Shown: positions 22,845 through 32,921 of the stretch, one piece after another
How positions within the stretch are numbered: position 1 is the first letter of the stretch
Layout: every line of letters begins with the position of its first letter
DNA from: Oxytricha trifallax
Lineage: Eukaryota; Ciliophora; Spirotrichea; Sporadotrichida; Oxytrichidae
Length of the DNA: 64,000 nucleotides
Assembly (NCBI GenBank): GCA_000711775.1
Contig: ARYC01001916.1
Span: 20,209-84,208, forward strand
Direction of reading: 5' to 3'
The notes under the pieces: generated by a model
What the model was told of the DNA's origin: nothing
Seen by the model: only the letters and a program-made list of their open reading frames with translations
Databases searched by the model: none
Made by a program: the position numbers and the translations under genes

Positions 22845-24260
22845 TCTAGCTACTTAGATCATAGCTTCCTTGAAAAGTTTTGATTTATTTAAACAATTTT
22901 AATAGAATTTATAGCATTTTATAGACCAATTTATAAATGAAATTTACTAAACTACTAAGTTTGATCATTTTGTAATCTTTGACACTCTTATAATAGGAAT
23001 AAAAATTGGCAAGTGTTATAATAAATCTGTCCTTACTCTGTAGACATCTTTTTTAGAAGTTTTCTATCATCATGCAATTCATATCGTTGTAGTCCTCGTC
23101 ACGATACCTCCCCCCGTCTTATAGGTGGCCAAATACCTTTGGGTAGTACTCGTATAAACGATAATAACATAAATATATATATATATATATCTAAATTTAT
23201 AAAGTTAAATTAATTATATCTTTAAAATTTTTCCAATTTCTTATGTATGAACTTTTAGAAATAATTAAAATAATTTAATAATTAATATTTATTAAATTGA
23301 TAAGGGATCCATGAGTAGTCTCTATTGAGTTTTTCTTCTTTCCTAGCAGCTTGTGAATGCTGTCGGTAGTAAGTCATAAATTCATCAATAACCTCAAATC
23401 TCATGTTGTGCTCATAAAGCATTCTCAGCAGCAAATCATAGTCCTCAGCTGACATCATGTTGTAGTAAATGTTTGGTCTGTTTTATTCATTCATTCTTAT
23501 CATCACTGTACTATGAATCTGTGTATATTCAATAAAAATCAGTATAATTATTCAATTTATCAAGAAAATAGTCTAAAAACCTATGACTGATGTAGTTCAT
23601 GAAAGAGAGTCTAAGCTTGATTTCTTCATGCTTCATTTATTTCGAAAAATATGTGGCAAATACATTTCCCTCCTCATTAATAAGTTTCATTTTTCCACTC
23701 ACTACGTCTATCTAAGGGTTCATCAGCATAAACTCCACTGATTTAATTTATATAATTAAACAAATATATACAGAAGTATATATTAAACTTAAGCTATGTA
23801 TAAATTATTAACAATTCTTTATGATTTCATAAGTCTCTCAGGGTACATAATATCATCATCGTCAAAGATAGCCAAATATTCCCCTTTAGAGTGATGTATG
23901 GCCAGATTTCTAGCGACAGTAGGTTCTCCATAGTTAGAATTCAAGAAAAACACTTTCACTCTAGAGTCCAGTAGTGGGTATTTCAACAGCACGTCGATTG
24001 CTTCTTATTTGTGAGAACCATCATCTAGTGTTAATTAAATAATTGGGCAATTTTACTCTTAAAAAGTAAATTAAAGATAAATATATTAGTACAAAAATCT
24101 ACAATGATGAGTTCCCAATTCTGATAAGTTTGTGCTTAAACAGATTGAATTGCAAGTTCCAAGTACCTGACTCGATTGTAACTGGCTGTGATGACGGACA
24201 CAAATGGCTGGTTTTCAACTATATTTAGATCTACTATCTCCAATTTATGATGCTACTCAC
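22834..24260 (-). CDS. Family 2 glycosyltransferase D
   Basis: The most complete core of the four paralogues: FVSVITASYNRVRYLELAI, YQNWELIIVDDGSHKQEAI (across the IES at 24028-24101), VARNLAIHHSKGEYLAIFDDDD, VVSGKMKLINEEGN, KLRLSFMNYISHSTVMIRMNE (across the IES at 23517-23586), SAEDYDLLLRMLYEHNMRF, and QHSQAARKEEKLNRDYSWIP. The C-terminal extension (RLYEYYPKVFGHLQDGGRY..., ANFYSYYKSVKDYKM) matches that of A. The start codon is not clear; unlike A, no hydrophobic leader was found, so an N-terminal segment may be missing. The 3' end is uncertain because of overlap with the next gene. Confidence 0.75.
23517..23586 (-). other. IES in glycosyltransferase D, pointer TCATAG
   Basis: Plus-strand CTATGA at 23511-23516 and 23581-23586. 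Excision restores NYISHSTVMIR. Confidence 0.85.
24028..24101 (-). other. IES in glycosyltransferase D, pointer TAGAT
   Basis: Plus-strand ATCTA at 24023-24027 and 24097-24101. Excision restores WELIIVDDGSHK. Confidence 0.85.
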
Positions 24261-25026
24261 TATAAATTAAATGATAAAATTTATGCCTTTTTTTGTGATA
24301 AAATGTATTTCACAATTAAAGATTGTAAAACATGATAAATTAAGTAATTGATTGACTTAAATATTTATGGGATGAAATATTTACAAATTAGTTAAAGTTA
24401 TACTTACGAAGCATGTATAGTTTAGAGACAAATCAAACTAAATAGTGTTAGTAGGATTAATCATTAAAGTGAAATAAATATTTATAAAATTATCAATGTG
24501 ATTCTAATAATTTTTTTATATATAAATTAATATTTAGTAGGATTGATCCCATTTATTTTCTGAACATTATTTTTGATTAACTTATTTAATCTATTTATAT
24601 ATATTTATCACTTTATTAAACAATTAATTAATATCTTGTATATACTATCTGAATTTAAGACAAATGCATGTCTATTCAAATTATTATACGTGAAAAATAT
24701 ATAAAAAGAGTTTTACTCTTATTATTTTATAGAAAAAATAGCTGAAAAATCTAATATTATAATTTAATATTAATCTTATAATAAAAATTAAGTTAAGTCA
24801 CTTATAGTAATAAATGAATGAATATTAATTAATCAGATATTTATTGCATTTTAAATTATTAAATTATAATTACTAGTTTATTATTTTATAGCTAATATTG
24901 TAGAATATAATTACTTTAAAACCGATTTTATTGATGAAAAAACTTATTTATTTATGCATTATTTAAGCAATAAACATGATAGATAACACTACATCTGAGT
25001 TATTAATTGGGATCCTCTCAACTTAG
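24261..25026. other. AT-rich intergenic spacer
   Basis: No gene seen. Probably the 5' region of ammonium transporter A and of the divergent glycosyltransferase D, with eliminated spacer between. Confidence 0.6.
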
Positions 25027-26915
25027 ATGGCAAACGAGACTCTAAGTAATTTTACCAATCAAAAATTCCAAACTTACGAGAATGAAATATATGGGACTAA
25101 GGACGCCATAGAAATAGTGTGGAGTCTTGTAGCTACAGCCATGATATTCTTTATGCAGAGTGGGTTCGCGCTAGTTGAGGTAGGAAGTGTCAGATTGAAA
25201 AATGCATAGAGTATACTTATTAAGAACTTATGTGATTCAGCCATTGGATGTATTGGATTTTGGTTAGTTGGCTATGCCTTTGCATTTGGCAATGTACATT
25301 CAAAAATAATTGGTAGATTGGTATTTAACATTATCAAAAATTCAATAAAGATTACTTCATTGGGTTTGATCCAAAATATTTCGCATCTAGCGGCTTTTCA
25401 GAAATGGAGACAGATAACTATAAATGGTGGATTTTCTAATATTCCTTCGCTGCAACTTCAGCAACCATAGTCTCTGGAGCTCTTGCAGAGAGATGCCAAT
25501 TAGCAACATACCTCTGCTTTTCCTTTTTAATGACGAGTTTTATCTATCCAGTTGTGGTATCATGGATTTGGGCTGAAAAATCTTGGGGAAATGGCTGGCT
25601 TAAACAATTAGGTTTTATTGACTTTGCAGGATCAGGTGTCGTGCATATGGTTGGCGGAGTTTGCGCAGTATGGGGTGCAAAAATACTAGGGGAGAGATAT
25701 GGTAAAGAGAAACTAAGAAGAGTTTAGCAATAAATAAAAGAAGGAAATCTTGAAGACGTAGATCACTATGTAGGATCAGCTGGAAGAAATAGTATTCACT
25801 GGGAGGATCATGAATTTTAGCAAGTATTGAAGCATGTGAAAGGAGACTACTAGGAAGCATTCAAAGAATGGATTTCTGTTTAACAACCAGAATTCAGAGC
25901 ACATAACCCTGCTCTAATTGTAACAGGAACTCTTTTGCTATGGGTTTGTTGGTTGTTCTTCAATGGAGGTAGTGCAGCAATGTTCTCAGAAAGAAGGAAC
26001 GCTCCAGCAAAAGTAATAATGTGCAATGTAATCTCAGCTGCTGCTGGAGGACTATTTGCTGTTTTCTTCAAGCCAAGAATCTGTAGAACATATTCTTTTG
26101 TATCCCAATATGATCCTGGCACAATTTGCAATGGCATTATTGTAGGCTTGGTATCTTGCACAGCTTCTTGTGATAAAATTGAAGTATGGTCAGCATTCTT
26201 AATTGGAACAATAGGCTCTACATTTTATTCAGTGGGTTGCTTGTTGCTTTAAAAATTCAATATTGACGATCCATTGGAAGCTTCAGCTGTACATTTAGGA
26301 GGAGGCACCTGGGGAGTCTTGGCGGTAGCATTTTTTAACAATGAAGTTGGATTGTTCTATAATGGAACCCTCGGAATTAAATAACTAGGTTTTTAACTCT
26401 TAGGTGCTGCTTCAATAGCATTATGGGTTACAGCAATTACCTTACCTTTCTTCTTACTTATGAAGCGATTAGATTTACTAAGAGTACCAAAGGAAATTGA
26501 AGTTGTAGGTTTAGATAAACATTAATAATTAAAATACTACTTGAGTTTATTAATTATTTTTGCCTTTATCTCTGAGCTAGGAGGAGTAAGCGAGGAAGTT
26601 TATTCAAAGTTAAGGAAAGACTTCAATTTCTTAACTCCCAATGCCTCAGCTGTTCAATCATTCAGGGCTAAGAGAAGTATGCTCAATGATGATGCTAGAA
26701 ATTCATTAAACAGAAATGACAATGAAACTGGTTCAGACGAAGGTCCAACTATTTCTTAAACATTACTTTTTTTGTTATATACTATGGTTTACAGCAAGAA
26801 ACTAGGAGCAGGCCATGAAGTAGGCAGATTCAAGTAAACTCCAAATAAATAGTTGTATTCATTAATTTTTTAAATCTTAGTCCTTATTATAATTATTGTG
26901 TAAGTTATTTTATGA
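25027..26915 (+). CDS. Ammonium transporter A (Amt/Mep/Rh family), unscrambled
   Basis: An integral membrane channel for ammonium/ammonia with 11 expected membrane helices. The N-terminal helix [19 protein letters not shown] is typical. [32 protein letters not shown] (family signature D-F-A-G-[GS]) and [18 protein letters not shown] carry the two pore histidines. [13 protein letters not shown] marks the cytoplasmic C-terminal regulatory tail. Start ATG 25027; stop TGA 26913-26915 if the last 50 codons, which are less conserved, are real. One 38 bp intron at 25313-25350 restores [13 protein letters not shown]. No pointers were needed. An in-frame insertion between VVGLD and SELGG (about 26522-26572) looks foreign and may be an unrecognised IES. 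Confidence 0.9.
25313..25350 (+). other. Intron of ammonium transporter A, 38 bp
   Basis: GTAGATT...AATAAAG; phase 1. Removal joins the segment ending II to [16 protein letters not shown]. Confidence 0.75.
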
Positions 26916-27188
26916 ATGAGTATAAAAAAAGAGACTCATTCGTGATTATAAATCATCATAAATCTTATCCGAATAATATCTTTGATACGAAGTTTTAATT
27001 TAGAACTAACTTATTTACTTAATCTAAAAAGCGTTAAATATTAATTCCGCATAAAATCCTGAGTAAATTATTATTAAAATGATTAAATATATAATAAACT
27101 ACTATTACATGATTTGATTACACAGCGAAATATAATAATTATTATTCAGCTTTTATAATATAAAGTAAGTAAGTAAAAGGAAACAGAA

Positions 27189-28299
27189 ATGCCTGGACCT
27201 TATTCAAACACTGTCTACAGTGAACGAGAAGCCATCAACGCTGTGTGGACTCTCGTATCCACTGCCATGATTTTCTTCATGCAAGCAGGATTCGCATTAC
27301 TAGAATCATTATTATAATAGTTATATTTTTCTTTATTTGGCTAAAAAGTTTTAGGTTGCATATTTTATTGAACTTGTTACAAAGGTCTAATTATGAAAGG
27401 TCAATCTTAAAATTGATGTTTCTTTTATATAAATTTATGAGTAAATGCGGGTCAGTTCGAGCGAAAAACTCCACGAGTATTTTGATTAAGAATCTGTTCG
27501 ATGCATGTGTGGGATCTATTGCCTTTTGGCTTGTTGGCTACGGCTTCGCTTTTGGCGATGTAAAGTCATTCATTGGAGGCTCTCCAGACTACTTCGCAAG
27601 CAGCGGTTTTGAGAACACCCCTGAGGATCACTACTTGTTATGGATTTTCCATTTCGCCTTCGCATCAACCTCTGCTACCATTGTATCTGGTTCACTCGCA
27701 GAGAGAACATAACTTAATTCGTACATATTGTTCTCGTTTTTGCAAACAGGATTTATTTATCCAGTAGTAGTCGCCTGGACTTGGGGTGGTGGCTGGCTCC
27801 AGCAAAGAGGCTTCCACGATTTTGCAGGCGTGACCACCATTCATTTAGTGGGAGGCTGTGCTGGCTTCTGTGGAGCAGCTATCTTAGGTGAGAGATACGG
27901 CAAGGAGAAAGATAGAGAAGCTAGACGATAGAATGGCGATTAGAGAAGATAGAGTGTTAATTTTGAAAGCTCTCAAATATACATTTCATAACAGATATCT
28001 CCTAATAGGATTATCATCAAGCATTTAAGGAATGGTTAGTAAACTAAAGTGATAAAGTACTTATGAGCTACAATTAAACCTTTGTTGTTACTGGAACACT
28101 TATCCTGTGGGTTATAAATGTGCTAATATTATTAGAGTACCAAGAGCTAATGGTCCAGCAAAGATCATAATGAATACTGTAATATCTGGATCATGTGGAG
28201 GAGTAGTTGCTGTATTCGTTAAAGCTCGAGTTTTGGCCAAAACATTTCAGCCTTTAATATTTTATTATGATTGTGGTGCTCTCTGTAATGGTGCCTTGG
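27189..28299 (+). other. Ammonium transporter B, block 1: MDSs 1, 2, 4, 6, 8, 10
   Basis: From MDS 2 on, segments alternate with block 2 (30578-31136). The gaps between them (27976-28006, 28054-28069, 28114-28139, 28237-28265) are 16-31 bp of junk replacing the missing odd segments. After 28299 the frame leaves the transporter sequence. Confidence 0.9.
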
Positions 28300-31136
28300 C
28301 ATATTTATACATTAAATTCTTTTATAAAACACAAATTGAGATTAAAATCATCGGCTGTTATATCGGAAATCAATTTATATAAGTTTTGCTTATTACGATT
28401 GATATTAGGTACGATCTTGAGACAGTGACTCATCAAATATAACTCTTAGAGTATTCCTCTTCATCGTATTTCATTTTCCTAACTTCATAAATATTTTAAT
28501 TAATTTTAATAAAATTATATAATTGCTATTTATCACATATATTTGCATTGAGCGACAAGGACGGCAAAAATGATACTAGCACTGAAATTTGTGGAGATGG
28601 AAGATAATAAATTTAAAAACAGATATTAAGAAAATCCTCATTCAGTCATTTGAGAATTCGGGTACTAAAGGTATAAAATTTCTGGAGCTAGATATTCAGG
28701 AAATCCACACTACTCAGTCATAGTTAGAAAAACAATATGGTAGGAAAATTTCATTTAAAAATCCTAATGCCATCTTTAATAATTTATGGCCCCTATCTAT
28801 TATGTAAATATATGTGATAAATAATAATGATAAGTATTTAATATATCTAGAATTAATTTTTGATCTCTAGATTTTTAATTTCCCATGCCTTAAGCGATTC
28901 ACTACCACTACACTAAAATTATATATTAGAACTTAAAACCGGACAATTTTTCTACTTTAGAACATACAATTATATATTTAATTTCTTAACTTGATTCAAA
29001 TTCGATCAATGCTAGCTTTACGCTCAGAATCATTGACTCCATTGATCATCTTTGTAGCAGTTGAAGCGAATTGTCTGGGTGAGTGAATAGATCCACCGAA
29101 TTCTCTTCTCATCTTTTCATAGATTTCTTCACCTACTCCTCCCATTTCTGCGATGTCTAGACCTATGATTTCTATGGCTCTATCAATTCTCTTGACTTTA
29201 ATATAAACTATATAATATTAAAATCATAATCTATGCTGAAATTTCAATTAAGTTTATAGTCTCTTCATAGTGTAGAAGAAAAGAGAACTTGTGATACCAA
29301 CCCATGTGATTACAGCAATAATAATAAATTATTGTATTAAATGATTAATTTTGGTGAAATATCTTTTCTTTTATTTAGTTAAGGAACCAATGCAGTTTGG
29401 ATCCTAGTCTCTGCAGGTTTCATATTCTTTATGACAGCTGGCTTTACTCTTATCGAAAATTAAAGTAATTACAACGCAAAAACAGAAGTGCAGTATTAAT
29501 TAAGAATCTATTAAATTATAAAATAAGTTATAGGATTCAATACCCTGTTTCAGCTTTGAACATAAACTATGATAAATAAAAACATAATTCTTTACAAAAA
29601 AAAGCATCGATTGATTAAATAAGGACCTAACTTTTTACCTAACAATTTGAATAAATTAGAGTTACTAACTATGATGAATATTATTTCTATATTTTTACTT
29701 AAACCTATATATCATAGCTTAAGTGTCATATTCTAACTCTTGAACCTCTCAAATACTTGACATTTATACTTTTAATTTTAATGAAACTCTTAATGCCTAA
29801 TAAAATATGCGATTATTGTCTACATTAATATATAAATAACAAAAACTGATTAAAGTTTTGGGGTTTTTATTGTGCATTCTGGCTAGTTGGCTATGGTTTT
29901 GCATTTGGAAATCCAGAATAATGATTATAATTTTATTTTAGCCTGGACCTGGGGACAAGGATGCCATGAATTTATATTTGTATTTTAAATTCTAGAGCTC
30001 ATCCTCAAAAGCAAGCTAAAATATACTTATTTATAATAGTTATAATTTCAAATGCTGACTACAGTTAATTAGCTGTTAAACACTTGAAATAAAGTTCCAA
30101 TGATTTAGTACCTAATAACAACACTTACATTCAATAAATTCAAAAAGTTTGATTTTACATAAATCTTTCATTTAATTTAATCTTTAGTGATTGTTTTGGG
30201 AACTTTGATTGTAATTACTGGATACATGTTTTTCAATATAGAAAAAAGGATTTTAAATAATATCTTGTGGTTTCAGTGGTCTTGTTTAGATTTAGGAATT
30301 ATATTTAATTTTTTCTTAGAAATAGCACTAGAGCCACCAAATACGATGTATTGACACTTTCATTTTGATATTATTGCAGATAGAGTTTAAAATTGGGGAG
30401 CTGTTTTGATTTTAATATCATTAATGGTAAAAGCTTCACTTACTTAGAGTAGACCAAGTATGGCTTGAAATATAATCTAGATGCTGTTAGAGAGCAGATT
30501 AAACTCAAGAGCAGCAAAACAAATATTTCTTAAAAAATATGAATAAAAATACTAATTAAAAATAAATAATTTATCAATGAAAGCTCTCATCATTATCAGA
30601 AAGTTATTAATCATGTAAATAAGGATTATCATGATATTTAAATAAAGTGATGAATTCAGACCTCACAATTAAAAATTAGCTTTTCTTATTCTCTGGGTTG
30701 CATGGTTATTCTTCAATGGAGGTTCAACCAACAATCTTTTCGTCCCAAGAGTAATTTAATAGTATACTTTGTTTACAATCGTGTTTTGGGTACTTACTCA
30801 TTTGTGAACAGATATGATTGTAGAAATAAAAAATGCTATTTTAGAATAAGATGCCTTGGTTGGATTAGTCTCAGTCACAGGTTGCTGCGACAGAGTAGAG
30901 CCATGGGCTGCTTTCATTATTGGAGGTATTGGAGCACTTTTCTATGTCGCTGGCTGCAAAATCTTAGACGTATTACATGTCGATGACCCAGTTGAAGCTG
31001 CCCCAGTTCACTTCTTTGGAGGAGTTTGGGGAACATTAGCCACTGGATTTTTCGATAACCAGAATGGTTTGTTCTATGGTTCACCAACTAAAGGCACTTT
31101 CTTTGGATACCAGATTCTAGGTATTGTTGCTGTAAT
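27189..31136 (+). CDS. Ammonium transporter B, scrambled gene with two inverted segments (13 MDSs)
   Basis: Order of assembly (pointer shared with the next segment): 1, 27189-27306 (AAT); 2, 27444-27975 (TGAAAGCTCTCA); 3, 30578-30632 (AGGATTATCAT); 4, 28007-28053 (TAAAGTGAT); 5, 30643-30673 (ACAATTAAA); 6, 28070-28113 (TGGGTT); 7, 30694-30751 (CCAAGAG); 8, 28140-28236 (GTTTTGG); 9, 30783-30821 (TATGATTGT); 10, 28266-28299 (TGCCTTGG); 11, 30852-31136 (TTGCTGTAAT); 12, minus strand 29318-29270 (AAGAGA); 13, minus strand 29193-28996, TGA 28996-28998. Every join keeps frame and restores family sequence, for example [63 protein letters not shown], and the tail IGLDIAEMGGVGEE. Pore-histidine regions TIHLVGG and APVHFFGG are intact. 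As it stands in the germline the gene cannot encode a transporter; it needs unscrambling. Confidence 0.93.
27307..27446 (+). other. IES in ammonium transporter B, pointer AAT
   Basis: AAT at 27304-27306 and 27444-27446. Excision of 140 bp gives LLECGSVRAKN, the conserved first-helix end. The boundaries are not GT-AG. Confidence 0.8.
28300..28995. other. Spacer between block 1 and the inverted 3' end
   Basis: AT-rich, no coding potential I trust. A short plus-strand open stretch around 28560-28790 lacks similarity to the transporter. Confidence 0.5.
28996..29318 (-). other. Ammonium transporter B, inverted terminal MDSs 12 and 13
   Basis: Read on the minus strand, 29318-29270 begins with the 10 bp pointer TTGCTGTAAT shared with 31127-31136 (plus strand), then ITWVGITSSLFFYTMKR. 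The pointer AAGAGA (plus TCTCTT at 29270-29275 and 29188-29193) leads to IDRAIEIIGLDIAEMGG and the C-terminal tail ending TGA 28996-28998. Confidence 0.92.
29379..30235 (+). other. Ammonium transporter C, even-numbered MDS block
   Basis: Holds MDSs 2, 4, 6, 8, 10, 12, 14 in linear order. The insert between MDS 4 and 6 (29517-29876) is the largest and contains a G4T4 tract at 29855-29867. Confidence 0.9.
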
Positions 31137-32921
31137 TATATGTTTTATAATCGTATTTTAGAGAAGAGACTTGGACTTTTCAGAATTGATAGGAACATGT
31201 TTTTTAGATTACTAAATGATTTATTAATTTAATTTTAATTTGTAATTTAGGTTAAAAATTAACAAATTTGAATGAAGAAATTTTGTAAATCAAAGTTTGG
31301 AGAGCAATGTGTATGTGGAAATAAAATTAAATTGACTAATACAAATAAAATAAATAAATCTTAAAAGTATATTCTATATCTAAATGGAAGGAAACTACAC
31401 ACAAGCTGTGTATGGAACTGTAGATTAAGGAACCATTTTTATACATTATTTATCGAAAGTGGTGCTGTGAGACGCAAAAATTATGTAAATTATTAAATGT
31501 TGCAATCACCATTGTTGCCTTCTGGCGAAAGGACATAATGGTATATTTAGAAAATCCAGCATATTTTATTGGTCAAGAAGAAAAAATGTACGCATCATAT
31601 GGTTTTGAATTACTTCAACAAGATCACTACTTAACATGGGTGATTCAATTTGCTTATTGCATGATTACTGTGACTATATTTTAAGGCGCTCTAGCAGAGA
31701 GAACATAATTAGTAGGATATATAGTTATCACTTTCTTACTAGCTGCCTTTGTTTATCCAATCATTTTAGCCATTCATTTTATCTACAAGGATGGCTTTTT
31801 GATAAGGGATTTAGAGATTTTGCAGGTACTGGAATTGTTCATCTAGTCGGTGGAACTGTAGGATTTTGGGGTGCAGTAGTTGTTGGTGAAAGATAATCTA
31901 AAGTACAAGCAAGAGCTCATCAAAACATTAAACTAAAATGACTGAGAGTACAAAAAGAAAATTAGCCAAGACCAATGCTGATAATTTATCATGAAATACT
32001 TTCAAGCATAATATGTTTTTCACTGGTGGAAGAACTTATGATATGTATGTTCCAAGAACAAGAGCACCTGCTAAGATTATTCAAAATACTTTAATATCTT
32101 GCTTCATTTTATCATTGTCTTGTATCTTTCGTATTAAAGCCTTTAGTTCTTAGAAATTATTGAGATCTCTTACACTAATAATGACACTTTGCAATGGAAT
32201 TCTGATAGGCCTTGTTTCAATCGCTGGTGTTGCAGATAAAAAAAAAATTACTAGTTAATACTATGTTTTGATTGGCGCAATTGCTGCAGTTTTCTATGTA
32301 GGTGGATGTGTATATCTCGAATTCTGGAGAATCGACGATCCACTTGAGGTCTTCTAAGTTCATTGCCTAGGTGGTGTATGGGGACTCTTTGCTACTGGCT
32401 TCTTTGACAATGTTCAAGGCGCCCTCTATCATAATGCATATAGACAAGGATAATTTATGGGCTACCAAATTGTTGGTATTACTGTGATCGTAGCATGGAC
32501 CTCACTCATTACTTTGACTGCCTTCTAAAATTAATTAATATACATTAAAAAAAGATTTACCTTCTTAAGGTTTATGTCTTAAGAAAGCTTCAAATTATTA
32601 TTGACTTTTAAGTAGACCCAGCAATTGAAGAAGTTGGTTTTGATGTAGCTGAATTAGGCGGTGTTAGCGATGAGTTCTTAGATGCTGTTATTATGAGGAT
32701 ATTTAACTATGACTTTTGCCCCAAAACCCCTTATAGCAATTTGCTTATTTTCTTTGCAAATCAAAAGCAGCAACCTTGATTCAACATAAGAAGAAGAGGA
32801 AGACGAAGAAGCTTACTTGGAGAGAAAACTAAGAGAAGAACAAGACGCTAAAATAACAAAGAAAAAGACCTAGGAGACCGGTCCAAAGAAGGAACTAAGA
32901 GGAGAGGCATATATCTTTTGA
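29379..32921 (+). CDS. Ammonium transporter C, scrambled in a strict two-block alternation (15 MDSs)
   Basis: Assembly order (pointer to next): 1, 31384-31435 (TTAAGGAACCA); 2, 29379-29458 (TTATCGAAA); 3, 31450-31480 (ACGCAAAAA); 4, 29474-29516 (TATTAAAT); 5, 31491-31526 (TTCTGGC); 6, 29877-29916 (AAATCCAG); 7, 31552-31771 (ATTTTAGCC); 8, 29935-29963 (ACAAGGATG); 9, 31785-31921 (AGAGCTCATC); 10, 29994-30022 (CTAAAAT); 11, 31933-31981 (AATGCTGA); 12, 30051-30091 (TGAAATA); 13, 31992-32013 (TAATA); 14, 30113-30235 (ATGTTTTTCA); 15, 32013 onward. Start ATG 31384 lies downstream of half the gene. Joins restore GFTLIESGAVRRKN, AFWLVGYGFAFGNPAYF, IILAWTWGQGWLFDKGF, the signature RDFAGTGIVHLVGG and FQVHCLGGVWG. 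The 3' tail (GFDVAELGGVSDEF, then an acidic/basic tail to TGA 32919-32921) needs one or two further excisions around 32560-32620 and 32690-32765 that I did not resolve. It is the most divergent of the three paralogues. Confidence 0.93.
29855..29867 (+). repeat. Interstitial telomere-like tract in a germline insert
   Basis: GTTTTGGGGTTTT, perfect G4T4 register, 9 bp upstream of MDS 6 of transporter C. Confidence 0.6.
30578..31136 (+). other. Ammonium transporter B, block 2: MDSs 3, 5, 7, 9, 11
   Basis: Lies between the two blocks of transporter C. MDS 11 (30852-31136) is the largest and encodes VGLVSVTGCCDRVEPWAAF through the second pore-histidine region. Confidence 0.9.
31384..32921 (+). other. 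Ammonium transporter C, odd-numbered MDS block
   Basis: Holds MDSs 1, 3, 5, 7, 9, 11, 13, 15 in linear order, with 7-25 bp remnants between most of them. MDS 13 (22 bp with its pointers) and MDS 15 share one base (32013), so there is no spacer there. Confidence 0.9.
32719..32730 (-). repeat. Interstitial C4A4C4 telomere-like tract
   Basis: CCCCAAAACCCC, a perfect 12-mer in telomere register, in the putative insert that separates the conserved C-terminus from the acidic tail of transporter C. Confidence 0.6.

Noticed and set aside
24028..24101. Interpretation of the inserts in the glycosyltransferases as ordinary introns
   Set aside because: They lack GT-AG ends in the frame-preserving position, and each is flanked by a direct repeat whose removal of one copy restores the conserved motif; true GT-AG introns in the same genes look different.
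29379..30820. Fragments of ammonium-transporter sequence with frameshifts, at first taken as a decaying pseudogene between two transporters
   Set aside because: Each fragment is bounded by a repeat that matches exactly the edge of a gap in transporter B or C, and joining them restores continuous protein, so they are MDSs rather than pseudogene debris.
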